In this document: positions 1-5,972 of the stretch, in pieces | How the letters are laid out: each line of letters starts with the position of its first letter | How positions within the stretch are numbered: position 1 is the first letter of the stretch | Origin: Nitrososphaerota archaeon | Lineage (GTDB): Archaea; Iainarchaeota; Iainarchaeia; Iainarchaeales; VGJJ01 | Assembly: GCA_020053155.1 (NCBI GenBank) | Contig: JAGVNS010000103.1 | Location: forward strand, 1 to 8,160 | Direction: 5' to 3' | Length of the DNA stretch: 8,160 nucleotides | Translations under genes and position numbers: made by a program | Notes under the pieces: generated by a model | Seen by the model: only the letters and a program-made list of their open reading frames with translations | Database searches by the model: none | Told to the model about the DNA's origin: nothing

Positions 1-240
1 ATCATGACCTGACTCTAACACCCCCCCTGCGAGCGTGGCCAGTGAAAGATAAGGGATGTGGGGAACGGCCACGCGTATCTTAGATTTGGAAAAAACCTCA
101 AGTGCCGCATGGGGGGTTACGAATAAGACGCGGCGCTTCTCGTGAGTGATGCCCGCCAACTTATTGGGGACTGTTCCCTTGGACGACAACGAATTGTCGA
201 TTCGGATAAAACCGAATTTATCATGTATTGTTTGGTCCAT
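1..240 (-). CDS. Probable B12-binding radical SAM protein, N-terminal fragment
   Basis: An open frame starts with ATG at 240 and reads without a stop for 80 codons to the window edge, so only the N-terminus is present. After about 36 polar residues comes a beta strand (VLFVTP, residues 38-43), and at 63-80 the segment PYLSLATLAGGVLESGHD. This closely follows the first strand and helix of cobalamin-binding domains at the front of many radical SAM enzymes (usual form: PPLGL..LA..L...GH.V). The Cx3Cx2C iron-sulfur motif would lie downstream, outside the window, so radical SAM identity is inferred from this N-terminal pattern. An in-frame TGA at 250-252 limits the start to ATG 240 or TTG 249. The gene follows the GT-C-like membrane protein by 63 bp on the same strand and has its own TATA-like box. 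Family members modify lipids, cofactors or natural products; the substrate here is unknown. Confidence 0.68.
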   Translation of the reverse strand, partial: MDQTIHDKFGFIRIDNSLSSKGTVPNKLAGITHEKRRVLFVTPHAALEVFSKSKIRVAVPHIPYLSLATLAGGVLESGHD

Positions 241-280
241 ACTTCTCAATCAGCTATTCTATTCATGGTGCCAAAATCCA

Positions 281-290
281 TTTAAAATAT
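281..290 (-). promoter_or_regulatory. TATA-like box for the radical SAM gene
   Basis: On the minus strand the sequence reads ATATTTTAAA, close to an archaeal TATA box. A start of transcription about 25 nt downstream would fall near 260, leaving a leader of about 20 nt before ATG 240. This suggests the gene can be transcribed apart from the upstream glycosylation genes. Judged by eye only. Confidence 0.45.
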
Positions 291-303
291 ACATCGTTTC
301 GGG

Positions 304-1773
304 TCAACGACCCCATATACACCAATTTTTGGTTGACACACGAATGGGCATTCCGCACCCTTTTAGTATCATGCAGGAGGAGGGGCGCAGGAGGACATAC
401 TCCACTCCCAACCCAATGGCAGCCGTTTTCAATAGGGTGCAATCCCCTGCATTCAGGACATTCATGAAAAGGTTTTCTTTTTCACTAATGCTGATGGGCG
501 TTGCCTCGGGGGAGAAGTTGTCGATAGTATAAAGTCCATGTTCGACCGTCCAATAGGCTATTTCAGTACCGCAATTCTCCAGACAGGCGTAGGGCCCCGT
601 GATGTGGACAGCAAGGGTGTCCATTTCTTCTCTCCATTTTTCCCCTTTTTTGTTTTTTTCGGCAAAATCGTGGAATTTGATAATGGAATAGGAGGAAAGG
701 AGGAGGATGAAAACCACCCCGACTTGCAGCAGTTTGGGGGCATTGCCTGGAAGGAGGCGGGGCCAGTCCATCCTGAACATCCCATACAATCCCACCAAAA
801 GGAAAAGCAAAAAATAGGTCGGCTGGCTGGGCTGATTCAGGAGGGGAATGAAAGAGAATATGCCCGTGAGTTCAGCCATTCCCATTATTCCGAACAGACC
901 GAAGAATATCTTTTGGTCATGGTTCATTTTCCACGCCGCCATGGCGGCGACTACCAATCCCAGCACGGCCACTACGTTGAACCCATTCGTGAAAATGTTT
1001 TCGGGAACTATGGTGAAACCTATGAATTGGGATAATACCAATTGCTTTTTCGCCTCCTGATACGGGATCCACCACCACGCACTAAGAAAAAGACCCCCTA
1101 GTAATGGAAGGATGGAAGTCAATGAATGCGTGCGCGGACTCACGATAAAAATAATCCAGAAAATAGCGCCCATGATGAATACGGCGGGGTGAGCGAGCAT
1201 CAGCAACCCAAAGAGAATGCTCAAAACGGCCAAATCCAATAAAGAAAGGGATTGGTTGAATCGCCGCATGGCCCAGCCGAAAAGGATGATGAAAAAGAGC
1301 CATCCAAAAAACTCGGGATAGCGCCCTGATTCGAATATCGCATTGATGCTCAATGGATTGAAAAAAAGGAGCAAAAAAAACAAGGAAGCCTTTTCCCAGG
1401 AGGGAAGGATGAGTCTGTGGATGACCATCAGCATGAGGAGGGAGGTGAGGGCAATGGTAAATGTCAGCGCATGGATGAGCGTATGGGGGACTATCATTCC
1501 CAGGGCCGTGGCCGCTTTATGGAATAAAAGGGAGGGAAAAAAAAAGAGGGGAGGATACGTGGAGAACAACGTGTATCCTACCCCATAGCTCCATTGGTGG
1601 GTGGTTCCCCCATACCCTACCGTTTCAAGGAAATAGAGTTTGACCGCATGGGTGGGTAAATCAGTGAGGCTCCAATCTCCAGAAGCGAGCCAGACATTAT
1701 AGGATATGACTACTACTACGGCCACCGCAAAAAAAAGCGCGAGGTGGGCGGGGGTTGTTCGCCATGAAACCAT
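304..1773 (-). CDS. Polytopic membrane protein, GT-C / PTPS-related-domain type
   Basis: The product is 489 residues with about ten hydrophobic segments, from 11-30 to about 350-365, then a soluble C-terminal domain (about 370-489). The first loop holds TDLPTHA with Asp38 and His42, followed by WSYGVGY (61-67) and STYPPLFFF (71-79). This resembles GT-C lipid-linked-sugar glycosyltransferases and the membrane domain called 6-pyruvoyl-tetrahydropterin-synthase-related, where an acidic residue and a histidine in the first extracytoplasmic loop and a YPPL motif recur. The C-terminal domain has six cysteines (397, 401, 445, 467, 473, 485), which would suit disulfides outside the membrane. A TTG at 1788 is a possible start, but ATG 1773 is preferred because GGGAGTG lies 6 nt before it. 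It follows the GT2 gene by 32 nt and probably shares its transcript. Likely role: transfer of a sugar from a polyprenyl-phosphate donor. Family membership is inferred; donor and acceptor are unknown. Confidence 0.7.
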   Translation of the reverse strand: MVSWRTTPAHLALFFAVAVVVVISYNVWLASGDWSLTDLPTHAVKLYFLETVGYGGTTHQWSYGVGYTLFSTYPPLFFFPSLLFHKAATALGMIVPHTLIHALTFTIALTSLLMLMVIHRLILPSWEKASLFFLLLFFNPLSINAIFESGRYPEFFGWLFFIILFGWAMRRFNQSLSLLDLAVLSILFGLLMLAHPAVFIMGAIFWIIFIVSPRTHSLTSILPLLGGLFLSAWWWIPYQEAKKQLVLSQFIGFTIVPENIFTNGFNVVAVLGLVVAAMAAWKMNHDQKIFFGLFGIMGMAELTGIFSFIPLLNQPSQPTYFLLFLLVGLYGMFRMDWPRLLPGNAPKLLQVGVVFILLLSSYSIIKFHDFAEKNKKGEKWREEMDTLAVHITGPYACLENCGTEIAYWTVEHGLYTIDNFSPEATPISISEKENLFMNVLNAGDCTLLKTAAIGLGVEYVLLRPSSCMILKGCGMPIRVSTKNWCIWGR

Positions 1774-1779
1774 TTTTTT

Positions 1780-1786
1780 CACTCCC
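1780..1786 (-). promoter_or_regulatory. Ribosome binding site that decides a start
   Basis: GGGAGTG on the minus strand lies 6 nt before ATG 1773. It overlaps the first codons of the longer TTG-initiated reading (TTG at 1786-1788), which has no such site. The same heptamer precedes the L21e gene in this window. Confidence 0.6.
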
Positions 1787-1805
1787 AAAAGAAGGGATTG
1801 AGAAT

Positions 1806-2834
1806 TTATAAGGAGGGTTCTTTCTTTTGCATGGAGAATGACGTGCCCGGCTCCCTATTGACCGAAACGGTGAAAAAATAATAAATGAAATAGAATGGGA
1901 AAAAGAGGTCGCGGAGGGTGATGACCGCCATGAAAAGGAGGCCTTCTCCCAGCGTCCGCACACGCTTCCGCATGTTCAAAAAGAAACGGATTCCCGCATA
2001 CAACAAGAGCAAGACTATTACTCCCACCCCCCAACCGGTCGTACCCAGAAAAAAAAAGAACGCCAGGATGAATGAATAGGCCAAAAGCGTTTGCGCCCAA
2101 TTCCGGTGGGCCGGATAGCCGAAATGCTCCATGTATTTTTGAGGCATTTTTTTGAACAATCGGATGTCGCTCCGTATGTGTTTCAATTGCGTGACGAGGC
2201 TCTTCCATGCAATAGCCCGTTGCGGGTGGTAGACAATGGCGTCCGGAGCAAAGAGGATGGGTCCTTTTTCAAGGACGCGGAAGGCAATGTCCGAATCCTC
2301 CCTGAACCATGTAAAGGCCTCGTCAAAGCCCCCTATTTCATTGAGCACTTTTTTGGAGTAGGCCGTATTGCACCCCGTATACTTTCCTCCGCTCCCGTTT
2401 TCGGGGGCACTCGTGAACAAACCAGCAGGAGAATCGGTGACTATTTTTCCTTCGATGCCTGCCGGCTTTTGGAGGTGATAAACATCCAAGAGTCTCTCAG
2501 CCCAATCCTGATTGGGGATGCAGTCATCGTCGGTGAAGGCGACCAGTTCTCCTTGCGCGAGGGCGATTCCCCTATTGCGTCCCCGGGCCAACCCCCCATG
2601 CGTGTGCCGGATGTAACGCGCATTCGTTTGATGATGGGAATACTTTTTGCAGATTTGGGGAGTGGAGTCCGTGCTTTCATCGTCAATGATTACTATTTCG
2701 AATCTTGTTTTTGCAAGGGTCTGTCTGGAAAGAGCAGCCAGCGTTTTGGGAAGGAGGTCGGAGCGATTATAGGTGTTGATGACAATGGTAAGTTCCGGCT
2801 TTTTTTTGGGAATGGTCATCCCCCCCTTTTTCAT
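1806..2834 (-). CDS. Membrane-anchored family 2 glycosyltransferase
   Basis: The 342-residue product starts with a GT-A catalytic domain: ELTIVINTYNRSD (14-26), EIVIIDDESTD (46-56), the GRNRGIALAQGE helix (85-96) and a DDD metal/nucleotide-sugar motif (102-104). GGFDEAF (168-174) and an acidic E179-D180 pair fit the acceptor/catalytic region of GT2 inverting enzymes. Three hydrophobic segments follow (about 247-265, 269-287, 300-324), so the enzyme probably sits on the inner face of the membrane and adds a sugar from a nucleotide donor to a lipid carrier. The frame stays open upstream to a TTG at 2993, but that part has no GT2 character and contains the TATA-like box at 2871-2878. ATG 2834 is therefore chosen, with ATG 2819 as alternative. 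No good ribosome site precedes either. Neighbours suggest envelope glycan or glycoprotein synthesis. The donor sugar cannot be read from the sequence. Confidence 0.88.
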   Translation of the reverse strand: MKKGGMTIPKKKPELTIVINTYNRSDLLPKTLAALSRQTLAKTRFEIVIIDDESTDSTPQICKKYSHHQTNARYIRHTHGGLARGRNRGIALAQGELVAFTDDDCIPNQDWAERLLDVYHLQKPAGIEGKIVTDSPAGLFTSAPENGSGGKYTGCNTAYSKKVLNEIGGFDEAFTWFREDSDIAFRVLEKGPILFAPDAIVYHPQRAIAWKSLVTQLKHIRSDIRLFKKMPQKYMEHFGYPAHRNWAQTLLAYSFILAFFFFLGTTGWGVGVIVLLLLYAGIRFFLNMRKRVRTLGEGLLFMAVITLRDLFFPFYFIYYFFTVSVNREPGTSFSMQKKEPSL

Positions 2835-2870
2835 GCGGGCAGTGATGACAAATACGGCGGAATACGCCCG

Positions 2871-2878
2871 ATTTAAAG
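2871..2878 (-). promoter_or_regulatory. TATA-like box for the glycosyltransferase operon
   Basis: Minus-strand CTTTAAAT lies 37 nt before ATG 2834. Transcription starting about 25 nt downstream would give a leader near 14 nt, fitting a short-leader archaeal messenger without a ribosome site. Confidence 0.45.
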
Positions 2879-2937
2879 CGATTGGTTCAATGGTAAACAA
2901 TCCATTCCCGGGGGTTATTGGAACTTTTGAAAACCAA

Positions 2938-2955
2938 GCGAAACAATTGTTTTGC
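2938..2955. repeat. 18-bp near-perfect palindrome
   Basis: The core AAACAATTGTTT (2941-2952) is a perfect 12-bp palindrome. Adding flanks extends the symmetry to 18 bp with one mismatched pair (2940 against 2953). It sits in the non-coding gap between spt5 and the GT2 gene, about 60 bp upstream of that gene's TATA-like box. The symmetry suits a dimeric DNA-binding protein, but no regulator is identified. Confidence 0.35.
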
Positions 2956-2958
2956 GGG

Positions 2959-3057
2959 CCTCGTAACCTCTGGTTACAAGGAAGTTCAATCAACCCGACT
3001 CAAGGGTTGGGGGATGTTCTTTTCGAATGCGGGATACCTCGGCCTTTAGGACGAGGA
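2959..3057. other. Three successive hairpins in the spt5-GT2 gap
   Basis: The gap 2835-3068 holds no credible gene. Within it are three inverted repeats. At 2959-2981, GTAACC and GGTTAC form a 6-bp stem with a 3-nt loop, extended by CCT/AGG beyond one mismatch. At 2991-3009, CAACCC pairs with GGGTTG around a 7-nt loop. At 3038-3057, CCTCG pairs with CGAGG, with a few further inner pairs. Read on the minus strand they lie just after the spt5 stop and before the GT2 promoter. They could be the 3' end of the spt5 transcript, a small structured RNA, or chance. A tRNA was considered and rejected. None is followed by a long T-run. Confidence 0.35.
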
Positions 3058-3068
3058 GGAAGTCACTT

Positions 3069-3509
3069 CTATTCCTTTATCACGCGGATGTATTCGGCTT
3101 TGGTGGTGACGGGTATTTTGACCGTGGCCTCGAGCAATTCCACCGTCACTTCTTCCTTGGTATCGTTCACGCGAATCACGCGGGCTTTTTCCCCCTTGAA
3201 AGGGCCGGCAATCAGCTCGACTCGTTGGTCGGGCTTGATGTTTTCCATTAAGGGTTTGTGGGAGAGGATGGCGCCCAATTCCTCTATCTTGACTTGGCCG
3301 GAAACCACCCCCCGGCTTTTCACCAATGAAATTCCAGAGATGCCTCGCTGGACCGTGTTTTCGTTGTCGGCCTCGATGAGAATGTATCCTTTCAGGCCGG
3401 GCATGACGGCCATGCTATAGAGCTCAAGCCCCTCCCTCTTGGCCTTGACGGCCAAAATGTCCACGACCATGGATTCCTGTCCCACTTGGGTTCGAACCGT
3501 GTAAATCAC
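3069..3509 (-). CDS. spt5: Transcription elongation factor Spt5 (archaeal NusG homologue)
   Basis: The 146-residue product has the two-domain plan of archaeal Spt5. The N-terminal NGN domain (about 1-82) opens with IYTVRTQVGQE and holds MPGLKGYILIEA. The C-terminal KOW domain (about 93-146) has VELIAGPFKGEKARVIRVN. Spt5 binds the RNA polymerase clamp over the DNA cleft, with Spt4, and raises processivity; the KOW domain contacts ribosomes or RNA. Length is normal for the family. Start is GTG 3509: homology begins exactly there, AAGGGG (3517-3522) lies 7 nt before it, and the 12 codons further upstream to a TTG look non-coding. SecE lies 77 bp upstream, the usual archaeal partner order. Ribosomal protein L11, often next, is absent; a glycosyltransferase gene follows instead. 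Confidence 0.95.
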   Translation of the reverse strand: MIYTVRTQVGQESMVVDILAVKAKREGLELYSMAVMPGLKGYILIEADNENTVQRGISGISLVKSRGVVSGQVKIEELGAILSHKPLMENIKPDQRVELIAGPFKGEKARVIRVNDTKEEVTVELLEATVKIPVTTKAEYIRVIKE

Positions 3510-3547
3510 ATCAATGCCCCTTCCACAAGATGAAAGGCCCCGCAATC

Positions 3548-3556
3548 CTTAAAAAC
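3548..3556 (-). promoter_or_regulatory. Possible spt5 promoter, overlapping a possible secE terminator
   Basis: Minus-strand GTTTTTAAG in the 77-bp secE-spt5 gap is TATA-like. A start about 25 nt downstream leaves a leader near 18 nt containing the AAGGGG ribosome site. The same T-run directly follows an imperfect GC-rich inverted repeat (3555-3570, ACG/CGT ends), so it could instead, or also, end transcripts from ftsZ-secE. The two readings cannot be separated by eye. Confidence 0.35.
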
Positions 3557-3586
3557 GTCCCCGGAGGCGTGCCTAGTTAAACGAGG

Positions 3587-3781
3587 CTAAATAGGGGTTC
3601 GGAGGAAAAAACTTACTAATTCGACCGCGAATCCAAGCGCCCCCAAAACCACTAATCCCAACGCGGTGACGCGGATCATGTTGATGTATTGGGGGGTATC
3701 GGGCTTCTTGCTCACGATGAGAATGCGCTGCGTCGAGGAGGCAAATTCATCCAATCCTTCCTTGAGTTTGAGTTCAACCAT
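3587..3781 (-). CDS. secE: Preprotein translocase subunit SecE (Sec61-gamma)
   Basis: A 64-residue protein with an amphipathic N-terminal helix (about 5-25), the SKKPDTPQYINM junction (24-35) and one membrane helix (about 36-58). This is the minimal archaeal SecE/Sss1 form: a cytosolic surface helix, a KPD turn and a tilted transmembrane helix that clamps SecY. It would act in the SecYEG channel in the cell membrane. It starts at ATG 3781, 39 bp after the ftsZ stop, with AGGAGA about 11 nt before the start, a slightly long spacing. Position between ftsZ and spt5 is a known archaeal arrangement and strengthens a call that would otherwise rest on a short sequence. Confidence 0.92.
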   Translation of the reverse strand: MVELKLKEGLDEFASSTQRILIVSKKPDTPQYINMIRVTALGLVVLGALGFAVELVSFFLRTPI

Positions 3782-3820
3782 ATGGGGGGCTTCTCCTGTT
3801 TTCTTTTTTTTGAAAAACGA

Positions 3821-5008
3821 TTACTCCGTAAATTCGATGTCCAAATCCATTTTAGCGTTTTCCCCCGTTGCCGGAGGATTGTCCAAGAATGGGATTTTTC
3901 CCCCCGCCACCACGACCATCGCCTGGATGTGCGAGCGGGGAATATTCTCGTCTATCATCGCCCCCCAAATGATATGGGCGTTCTGGTCGATGCGCGAACT
4001 CACCACTTCAACAATCATTTCAGCCTCGCGTAAGGTCATGTCCGTCCCCCCCACCACATTAATCAACGCGCGATTCGCCCCTGAAATGTCCACGTCTAAT
4101 AAGGGGGAGGTAAGGGCGTTTTCAACCGCTTCAAGGGCACGGGCGTCACTGGCCTTGTCGGCCTTGCTCTCCCCCAACCCTATCAGCGCGGCTCCGCCTT
4201 TGGCAAGGATGGTGCGCAAATCGGCGAAGTCTAGGTTGATGAGTCCAGGTTTGGTGACCATTTCAGTGATTCCCTTCACGGCGTTCACCAGCACTTCATC
4301 CGCCACCTTGAATGCAGCATTCACGGGCAAATCCGGTGCGATTTCCAAAATTTTATCATTTGGAATAATAATAACCGTATCGGCTTCCTTGCGCAAACGG
4401 TTCAATCCTTCCAATGCATTCTCAATGCGTATGCGCCCCTCCACGGCAAAGGGTAACGTAACCACTCCCACCGTCAATGCATTCTGGCTCTTGGCGATGC
4501 TCGCGATTACGGGAGCCGCTCCCGTTCCTGTTCCCCCGCCCATTCCGCACGTGATGAAAACCAAATCCGAGTCTTTGAGCAATTCTTTCAACTCTCCCTC
4601 GCTCTCTCGTGCAGCCGCCTCCCCTACTGCGGGGTCGCTTCCTGCCCCCAAACCACGGGTCAATTGTTTTCCGATAAGGATTTTTCGTTGCGCGTGAATG
4701 TGCAGCAAGGCCTGTGCATCCGTGTTGACGGCGTACATTTCCCCGCCCTCCAAACCCACTTCGCTTAAGCGCTGAATGGTGTTGGTGCCGCCCCCCCCTA
4801 CTCCCACCACTCTAATTTTTGCGTGCGTGTTGGCAATGATTTGGAGGAGAACCTCTTCATCCTGCTCCTGCTGATTGGTCTTTTGAGAAAAAGGCGTAGA
4901 ATTGATGGAAGCAGGCTGGGGGTGGGATACCACCGCTCCCGAAGGGGTGTATCCGCTTTCGTTTCCCTGCCCCTGAAGAGTATTGACCCTATCTAAAAAA
5001 TGGCTCAT
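3821..5008 (-). CDS. ftsZ: Cell division GTPase FtsZ
   Basis: A 395-residue tubulin-family GTPase that polymerises into the division ring. Visible motifs: GVGGGGTNTI (69-78, nucleotide-binding T1), NTDAQAL (95-101), the tubulin signature GMGGGTGTGAAP (155-166), and the T7 synergy loop NLDFADLRTIL (258-268), with Asp260 and Asp263 to complete the GTPase site of the next subunit. GGTDMTLREA (320-329) fits the C-terminal activation domain. The core is preceded by an unusually long polar tail (1-55, rich in Ser, Gln, Pro, Asn), and the protein ends with a short acidic tail, MDLDIEFTE. ATG 5008 is chosen over TTG 5026 because a G-run (5015-5019) lies 6 nt before it. It is first in the ftsZ-secE-spt5 order and divergent from the cysteine-repeat gene. 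Many archaea have two FtsZ paralogues; this setting suits FtsZ1, but that is inferred. Confidence 0.97.
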   Translation of the reverse strand: MSHFLDRVNTLQGQGNESGYTPSGAVVSHPQPASINSTPFSQKTNQQEQDEEVLLQIIANTHAKIRVVGVGGGGTNTIQRLSEVGLEGGEMYAVNTDAQALLHIHAQRKILIGKQLTRGLGAGSDPAVGEAAARESEGELKELLKDSDLVFITCGMGGGTGTGAAPVIASIAKSQNALTVGVVTLPFAVEGRIRIENALEGLNRLRKEADTVIIIPNDKILEIAPDLPVNAAFKVADEVLVNAVKGITEMVTKPGLINLDFADLRTILAKGGAALIGLGESKADKASDARALEAVENALTSPLLDVDISGANRALINVVGGTDMTLREAEMIVEVVSSRIDQNAHIIWGAMIDENIPRSHIQAMVVVAGGKIPFLDNPPATGENAKMDLDIEFTE

Positions 5009-5045
5009 ATTGGTTCCCCCGGTCAAAGCGTAAAGATTTACATAG

Positions 5046-5054
5046 CATAATATT
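5046..5054 (-). promoter_or_regulatory. Candidate ftsZ TATA-like box
   Basis: Minus-strand AATATTATG, centred about 42 nt before ATG 5008, would place transcription start near 5025 with a leader of about 17 nt that includes the G-rich ribosome site. A second AT-rich stretch at about 5060-5072 is an alternative. Confidence 0.4.
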
Positions 5055-5120
5055 GGGTGATTATTCTATTAACGATTTCAACCTTAAAAAGGCTTCCATT
5101 AATGAGTGCGCGTGGGCGGT

Positions 5121-5129
5121 TATTATTAA
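5121..5129 (+). promoter_or_regulatory. Candidate TATA-like box for the cysteine-repeat gene
   Basis: TATTATTAA lies 30 nt before ATG 5159. A start about 25 nt downstream leaves a leader near 10 nt with a weak AGGT site at 5150-5153. CTTAAAAA at 5083-5090 is a second possibility with a longer leader. The two divergent promoters share a 150-bp gap. Confidence 0.35.
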
Positions 5130-5158
5130 CGCTCTTAGCGTCACCGCATAGGTTTGAT

Positions 5159-5971
5159 ATGAATCCCTGGGAAGTGGGCATTACCGTCCTCATCATTCTG
5201 GGTTCAGTAGGGGTCATCTACTCCGTTTCCCAATGGGAGTTGCCGATGGCCGAGAATTCCTCTTCACGTCACCTCCTTCCCGAATGGGTGCTGTTACAAC
5301 CCCAAAAATGCGCCGAAATCCCATGGAGAAAAGAATGGGTGCAGCAAAACCAATCCGATTACGCGTCGTTTCCCGTGAACGAGGAATTGCCCATCATCCA
5401 AACGTATTATCGGTCCCGCGGACTGACCCTGTTAGACGTGAAGCTCACATACCAGGCGACTGATTCCCAATGCACCTCATGCGGCTGCCCCGAATCCTTC
5501 GTGTATGCGTTGTACGTGAATCCCGAGGATGCCGCCAGGCTTGCCGCATCCGGATTCACCATTTTGGATACTTCCGACCCCAAGATTTTCACGGGACCCT
5601 TTTTCCGCCAATCCCAAACCAATCCCATCTCTCCCGTAAAAGCCAGCGAATGTGCGGACGTGTTTGCCACCAATACGCTGTTGGATGAACTTTTCGGGAG
5701 CAAAAAGGATTCGTGCTACATTCAAGCGGCCATTACGGAAAAAAATGCGGAGGTATGTCAAAACGTTTCATCCCTCAAAGCCAACCAGACGTGCTACACG
5801 GAAGTTGCCGTAACATTAAAATGGGTGGATGTATGCCAACAAATTTCCTCTTCTTCAGCCAAAGACAGTTGCATCTCCAGCGTGGCGGGAATCACCAAAG
5901 ACAAAACGTTGTGTGCCAGCATCAACGATTCCTCCGCCAAATACTTTTGTGAATTGGGCGCGGGAAAATGA
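5159..5971 (+). CDS. Membrane-anchored cysteine-repeat protein, function unknown
   Basis: A 270-residue protein I cannot name. Residues 6-24 form one hydrophobic helix directly after the N-terminus, so it is probably a signal anchor with the rest outside the cell. A middle domain (about 45-160) contains CTSCGCPESFVYALYV (105-120), a compact CxxCxC cluster followed by a probable strand. The C-terminus (165-264) holds cysteines at 186, 200, 212, 226, 238, 252 and 264, alternating gaps of 13 and 11 residues: three copies of a 26-residue unit of the form C-x13-C-x11, with Lys-Asp/Ser-Cys and Val-Ala-x-T patterns. Similar short Cys repeats occur in secreted proteins of small-genome archaea and bacteria, from memory only. 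The frame is open 34 codons upstream to ATG 5057, but ATG 5159 puts the hydrophobic anchor at the N-terminus. It is divergent from ftsZ and stops one base from convergent ksgA. Confidence 0.85.
   Translation: MNPWEVGITVLIILGSVGVIYSVSQWELPMAENSSSRHLLPEWVLLQPQKCAEIPWRKEWVQQNQSDYASFPVNEELPIIQTYYRSRGLTLLDVKLTYQATDSQCTSCGCPESFVYALYVNPEDAARLAASGFTILDTSDPKIFTGPFFRQSQTNPISPVKASECADVFATNTLLDELFGSKKDSCYIQAAITEKNAEVCQNVSSLKANQTCYTEVAVTLKWVDVCQQISSSSAKDSCISSVAGITKDKTLCASINDSSAKYFCELGAGK
5714..5950 (+). repeat. Protein-level 26-residue cysteine repeat, three units
   Basis: Codons for cysteines 186 to 264 recur at alternating steps of 14 and 12 codons, a 78-bp period. The DNA copies are diverged and only the cysteine spacing and a few positions are kept, so this is an old protein repeat rather than a recent tandem duplication. 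Confidence 0.85.
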
Positions 5972-5972
5972 A

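Noticed and set aside
146..532. Plus-strand open frame of 128 codons near the left edge
   Set aside because: Overlaps the radical SAM start and the end of the GT-C-like gene on the other strand; composition is not protein-like.
2091..2876. Plus-strand open frame of 261 codons opposite the glycosyltransferase
   Set aside because: Mirror frame of a clear GT2 gene, with no family features.
2835..2993. Upstream extension of the glycosyltransferase to TTG 2993
   Set aside because: These 53 residues have no GT2 character and cover the palindrome, a hairpin and the TATA-like box. The catalytic domain begins right after ATG 2834/2819.
2991..3009. Hairpin with a 7-nt loop, like an anticodon arm
   Set aside because: On the minus strand the loop TTGAGTC has a U33-like base, but a T rather than a purine follows the would-be anticodon. 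No matching T-arm or acceptor stem is nearby, and the plus strand lacks U33.
3489..3499. GGTTCGAACC resembling a tRNA T-arm
   Set aside because: It is a palindrome within spt5 codons for T-V-R-T. No acceptor, D or anticodon stems fit around it.
3666..4697. Plus-strand open frame of 343 codons opposite ftsZ
   Set aside because: Lies antisense to an unmistakable FtsZ. The translation has no recognisable domain, is Ser/Ala/Pro-rich low-complexity, and has no convincing promoter. Long antisense frames arise from codon bias.
4791..4798. Run of eight C bases inside ftsZ, possible frameshift
   Set aside because: It encodes the conserved glycine-rich T1 loop and the reading frame is intact on both sides.
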